Position numbers and translations under genes: made by a program. Source: Comamonadaceae bacterium (lineage in GTDB: Bacteria > Pseudomonadota > Gammaproteobacteria > Burkholderiales > Burkholderiaceae_C). From it: 17,163 nt of DNA. Positions 14,895 to 17,163 of the stretch are shown piece after piece. The stretch covers positions 1-17,163 of the forward strand of contig CANHXV010000021.1 of NCBI GenBank assembly GCA_947464665.1, given 5' to 3'. The notes beneath the pieces were generated by a model. That model saw nothing but the letters and a program-made list of their open reading frames with translations, was not told where the DNA came from and did not search any database. Position 1 is the first letter of the stretch; every line of letters begins with the position of its first letter.

Positions 14895-15361
14895 ACATGA
14901 CCGCCACCACCAATAAGCAAGCAACACCCTCGCAAGCTGCCATGGATTTGGCAAGACAAGTGGGTGTGTCTATGTTTGCGGTTGACACTGCAAGCAAAGA
15001 CACCATGGGCATGAAGCTCCTTTCATGTGAGCCTGGCCGTGCAGTCATTCAAATGACCGTCAAAGAGATGCATTTGAATGGTCATAAAATTTGCCATGGT
15101 GGTTTTATATTCACGCTGGCCGACTCCACCTTCGCGTTTGCCTGCAATAGCTACAACAAGGTGGCCGTTGCGGCAGGCTGCAGCATTGAATTTTTAAAAT
15201 CAGGTCAGCTGGGCGATGTGCTGACCTGTGTCGGGCAAGAGCAAGCCTTGAGCGGACGTCACGGCATTTATGACATGAAAGTGACCAATCAAAATGGCGA
15301 AGTGATAGCCATGTTCAGAGGCAAGAGCGCTCAAATCCAAGGCACAGTCATTCCTGAGTAA
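14891..15361 (+). CDS. paaI: Hydroxyphenylacetyl-CoA thioesterase (hotdog fold)
   Basis: This 156-residue hotdog-fold thioesterase has the PaaI hallmark: HGGFIFTLADSTFAFACN, with H69-G70-G71 forming the oxyanion region and D78 as the expected catalytic carboxylate. PaaI hydrolyses dead-end hydroxylated phenylacetyl-CoA esters and returns trapped CoA. The ATG at 14891 shares the ATGA with the paaG stop. A second ATG at 14897 is better spaced from AAGGTGA (14884-14890) and may be the true start, shortening the protein by two residues. It lies between paaG and paaK in one tight operon. Confidence 0.9.
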   Translation: MNMTATTNKQATPSQAAMDLARQVGVSMFAVDTASKDTMGMKLLSCEPGRAVIQMTVKEMHLNGHKICHGGFIFTLADSTFAFACNSYNKVAVAAGCSIEFLKSGQLGDVLTCVGQEQALSGRHGIYDMKVTNQNGEVIAMFRGKSAQIQGTVIPE

Positions 15362-15394
15362 TTCGATACAGCTGCATCACGACGGAGAATTTTC

Positions 15395-16699
15395 ATGAGC
15401 ATCCCCTCACGTTTGCCCTTAGAGTCCATAGAAAAAGCCAGCATCGACGAGTTGCGTTCCTTGCAACTCAAACGATTGAAAGCCACGCTTCAACACGCCT
15501 ACGACAACTCGCCGGTTTACAAAGTCAAGTTTGATGCAGCCGGCGTGCATCCAAGTGATTGCCAATCGTTGGCTGACTTGGCTAAGTTTCCATTTACCAC
15601 CAAAGCAGATTTGCGCGACAGCTACCCCTATGGCATGTTTGCAGTGCCACGTTCAGCTTGCTCACGCATTCATGCTTCAAGTGGTACCACCGGCAAGCCC
15701 ACTGTGGTGGGCTATACCCAGCGCGACATTGACACATGGGCTACGGTGGTGGCTCGCAGCATTCGTGCTGGCGGCGCTCAAGCGGGTGACATGGTGCATG
15801 TGAGCTATGGCTATGGCTTGTTCACTGGCGGTTTGGGTGCTCACTATGGCGCAGAAAAATTGGGCCTCACGGTTGTACCTTTTGGTGGCGGACAAACCGA
15901 ACGCCAAGTGCAGCTGATTCAAGACTTCAAGCCCGATATCATCATGGTCACGCCCAGCTACATGTTGGCCATTGCCGATGAGTTTGAACGCCAAGGCATT
16001 GACCCTCGCAGCAGCTCCTTGCGCATTGGTATTTTTGGTGCTGAGCCATGGACCAACGACATGCGTGCAGCCATTGAGCACCGGATGGGCATTGATGCGG
16101 TTGATATATACGGCCTGTCAGAAGTGATGGGGCCTGGCGTGGCCAGTGAGTGCATTGAAACGAAAGATGGCCCCACCATTTGGGAAGACCATTTCTACCC
16201 AGAAATTATCAACCCAGACACGGGTGAGCCTGTGGCCGATGGTGAAATGGGCGAACTCGTCTTTACCAGCCTCACCAAAGAAGCTTTGCCCATCATTCGA
16301 TACCGCACACGCGATTTAACCCGTTTGTTGCCAGGCACAGCCAGAACCATGCGCCGTATGGAAAAAATCACGGGCCGCAGCGACGACATGATGATCATTC
16401 GAGGTGTGAATGTTTTTCCAACACAAATAGAAGAGCTGATTTTGAAGCGACCCGAATTGGCGCCTCATTATCAATGCGTGCTAACGCGCGAGGGCCCCAT
16501 GGACAACCTGAAGGTGGCTGTTGAAACACGCCCAGGTACAGCCCCCGACAGCATCGAGGCCCGAGCTGCCGCCAAAATGTTGCAACATGAAATCAAGGTT
16601 TACATTGGCTCTAGTGTCGAAATTGATTTGCGCCCTGAGGGGGGTGTTGAGCGCAGCCAAGGTAAAGCCAAGCGAGTGCTTGACCTGCGTGGCAAATAA
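15395..16699 (+). CDS. paaK: Phenylacetate--CoA ligase
   Basis: This 434-residue member of the adenylate-forming enzyme superfamily is the usual length for PaaK. The phosphate-binding loop is SSGTTGKPT (from S95), followed by SYGYGLFTGGLGAHYGAE, the FGAEPW block, DIYGLSEVMGPGVASEC, the RYRTRDLT motif and a C-terminal GRSDDMMIIRGVNVFPTQIE. SQGKAKRV near the end is the expected region of the adenylation lysine. The enzyme activates phenylacetate with ATP and CoA, the first step of the pathway, producing the CoA ester that also serves as inducer. GGAGA at 15384-15388 is a strong ribosome site for ATG 15395. It lies 33 bp after paaI and is the last gene of the operon here, since the next gene is convergent 10 bp later. 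Confidence 0.95.
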   Translation: MSIPSRLPLESIEKASIDELRSLQLKRLKATLQHAYDNSPVYKVKFDAAGVHPSDCQSLADLAKFPFTTKADLRDSYPYGMFAVPRSACSRIHASSGTTGKPTVVGYTQRDIDTWATVVARSIRAGGAQAGDMVHVSYGYGLFTGGLGAHYGAEKLGLTVVPFGGGQTERQVQLIQDFKPDIIMVTPSYMLAIADEFERQGIDPRSSSLRIGIFGAEPWTNDMRAAIEHRMGIDAVDIYGLSEVMGPGVASECIETKDGPTIWEDHFYPEIINPDTGEPVADGEMGELVFTSLTKEALPIIRYRTRDLTRLLPGTARTMRRMEKITGRSDDMMIIRGVNVFPTQIEELILKRPELAPHYQCVLTREGPMDNLKVAVETRPGTAPDSIEARAAAKMLQHEIKVYIGSSVEIDLRPEGGVERSQGKAKRVLDLRGK

Positions 16700-16709
16700 C
16701 TCAGCGCAG

Positions 16710-17163
16710 TTAAGCGTTTTTTGAAGTGCCGTCCAGCCATGCGCTGGTTCGGGCTTTATGGGCCAGGTCGGAGTTGGTATAACTCAAGCGCCAGGTGTGA
16801 ACATCTGTGGGCACGCTTAAATCTAAGACAAACACTTTTTGATCCCGCGTGATGGTGGCTTTGGCTTTCTTCTCGTTGCCAAGTATCAAGGTCAAGTCTT
16901 CCAGTTTTTTCAAACGCCAAGTGGTCGCTTTGGCTTTACTGCTCGTAACGGCCCACCATTCATCGCCAGCCGCCATGCCTGCTTTCTCGGCGGCGCCACC
17001 CCGCAAGACAGCTTTGATTTGAACCGCGCCTTGAACTTCTGCAACACGCAGACCCAAGCGTTGTGCCATTTGCGAGGGATCTTCGTGCACGACCACACCG
17101 TGCGAAGAAAGCAAAGTTTTTAGCGGGAGTTCTTGCGTGCTGTGAACCCAAGCTTTGATTTCT
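16710..17163 (-). CDS. C-terminal part of an M61-type (glycyl aminopeptidase-like) PDZ protease, N-terminus beyond window edge
   Basis: The minus-strand frame is open from the window edge to a stop at 16710-16712, giving 150 codons of a C-terminus. The first residues read EIKAWVHSTQELPLKTLL, like the segment that precedes the PDZ domain in bacterial M61 peptidases. A PDZ-like domain follows: GAVQIKAVLRGGAAEKAGMAAGDEWWAV, then a beta-rich stretch ending in ATITRDQKVFVLDL and a short tail with RTSAWLDG. The M61 HExxH metal site would lie upstream, outside the window. The assignment rests on the PDZ and its preceding motif, so a DegP-like or other PDZ protein cannot be excluded. It is convergent with paaK, 10 bp apart, and unrelated to phenylacetate catabolism as far as I can tell. 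Confidence 0.72.
   Translation of the reverse strand, partial: EIKAWVHSTQELPLKTLLSSHGVVVHEDPSQMAQRLGLRVAEVQGAVQIKAVLRGGAAEKAGMAAGDEWWAVTSSKAKATTWRLKKLEDLTLILGNEKKAKATITRDQKVFVLDLSVPTDVHTWRLSYTNSDLAHKARTSAWLDGTSKNA

Noticed and set aside
14301..14954. A 217-codon minus-strand frame opposite paaG
   Set aside because: paaG has clear catalytic motifs and operon context; the antisense translation is low-complexity in His, Gln and Gly and looks like a codon-bias shadow.
16703..16722. CGC-N6-GCG followed by six T residues after paaK, a possible terminator
   Set aside because: The stem is only 3 bp, too weak to call an intrinsic terminator despite the T-run.

Overview
The window looks like chromosomal DNA from a betaproteobacterium, most likely a Comamonadaceae-type Burkholderiales. 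Three things point there: two Bug/TctC-type periplasmic solute-binding proteins without membrane partners, a split AtuA-family gene pair next to them, and a compact phenylacetate gene block with a TetR-type palindrome in its divergent promoter. Base composition by eye is only moderately GC-rich, which would suit a freshwater member of the group; this was not calculated. Gene density is very high, with several overlapping gene ends. I see no RNA genes, insertion sequences, CRISPR arrays or phage genes.

Region 1 (1-2744, minus) is a large FAD plus 4Fe-4S D-2-hydroxyacid dehydrogenase of the fused GlcD/GlcF (YdiJ-like) type, cut at its C-terminus by the window edge. Region 2 (2849-7741, plus) is divergent from it and reads as one operon: a serine--glyoxylate-type aminotransferase, a Bug protein with a Tat-like leader, a split AtuA-family pair and a second Bug protein with a Sec leader. 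Together these look like a capture-and-degrade cassette for an unknown carboxylate or hydroxy acid. No member fixes the substrate, and this is the part of the window closest to an undescribed pathway.

Region 3 (7769-10740) holds small accessory genes: a class I methyltransferase domain behind an apparent lipoprotein signal, a small exported His-rich protein (minus), a one-domain cupin, a secreted formylglycine-generating-enzyme-fold protein that lacks the catalytic cysteines, and an unrecognised four-helix membrane protein (minus).

Region 4 (10813-13935) holds a class 3 (Rhizobium etli-type) L-asparaginase with its catalytic residues intact, then a MATE exporter and an enoyl-CoA hydratase, both on minus. 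The enoyl-CoA hydratase starts with TTG behind a good Shine-Dalgarno.

Region 5 (14091-16699, plus) is paaG-paaI-paaK of phenylacetyl-CoA catabolism, divergent from the enoyl-CoA hydratase (paaF-like). An imperfect 18-bp palindrome lies between the two units and probably binds a PaaR-like TetR repressor. PaaK makes phenylacetyl-CoA, PaaG isomerises the epoxide to the oxepin, the hydratase would act in the later beta-oxidation-like steps, and PaaI rescues CoA from dead-end thioesters. The ring epoxidase (paaABCDE) and paaZ are not in the window. The right edge (16710-17163, minus) is the C-terminal PDZ part of an M61-type peptidase.
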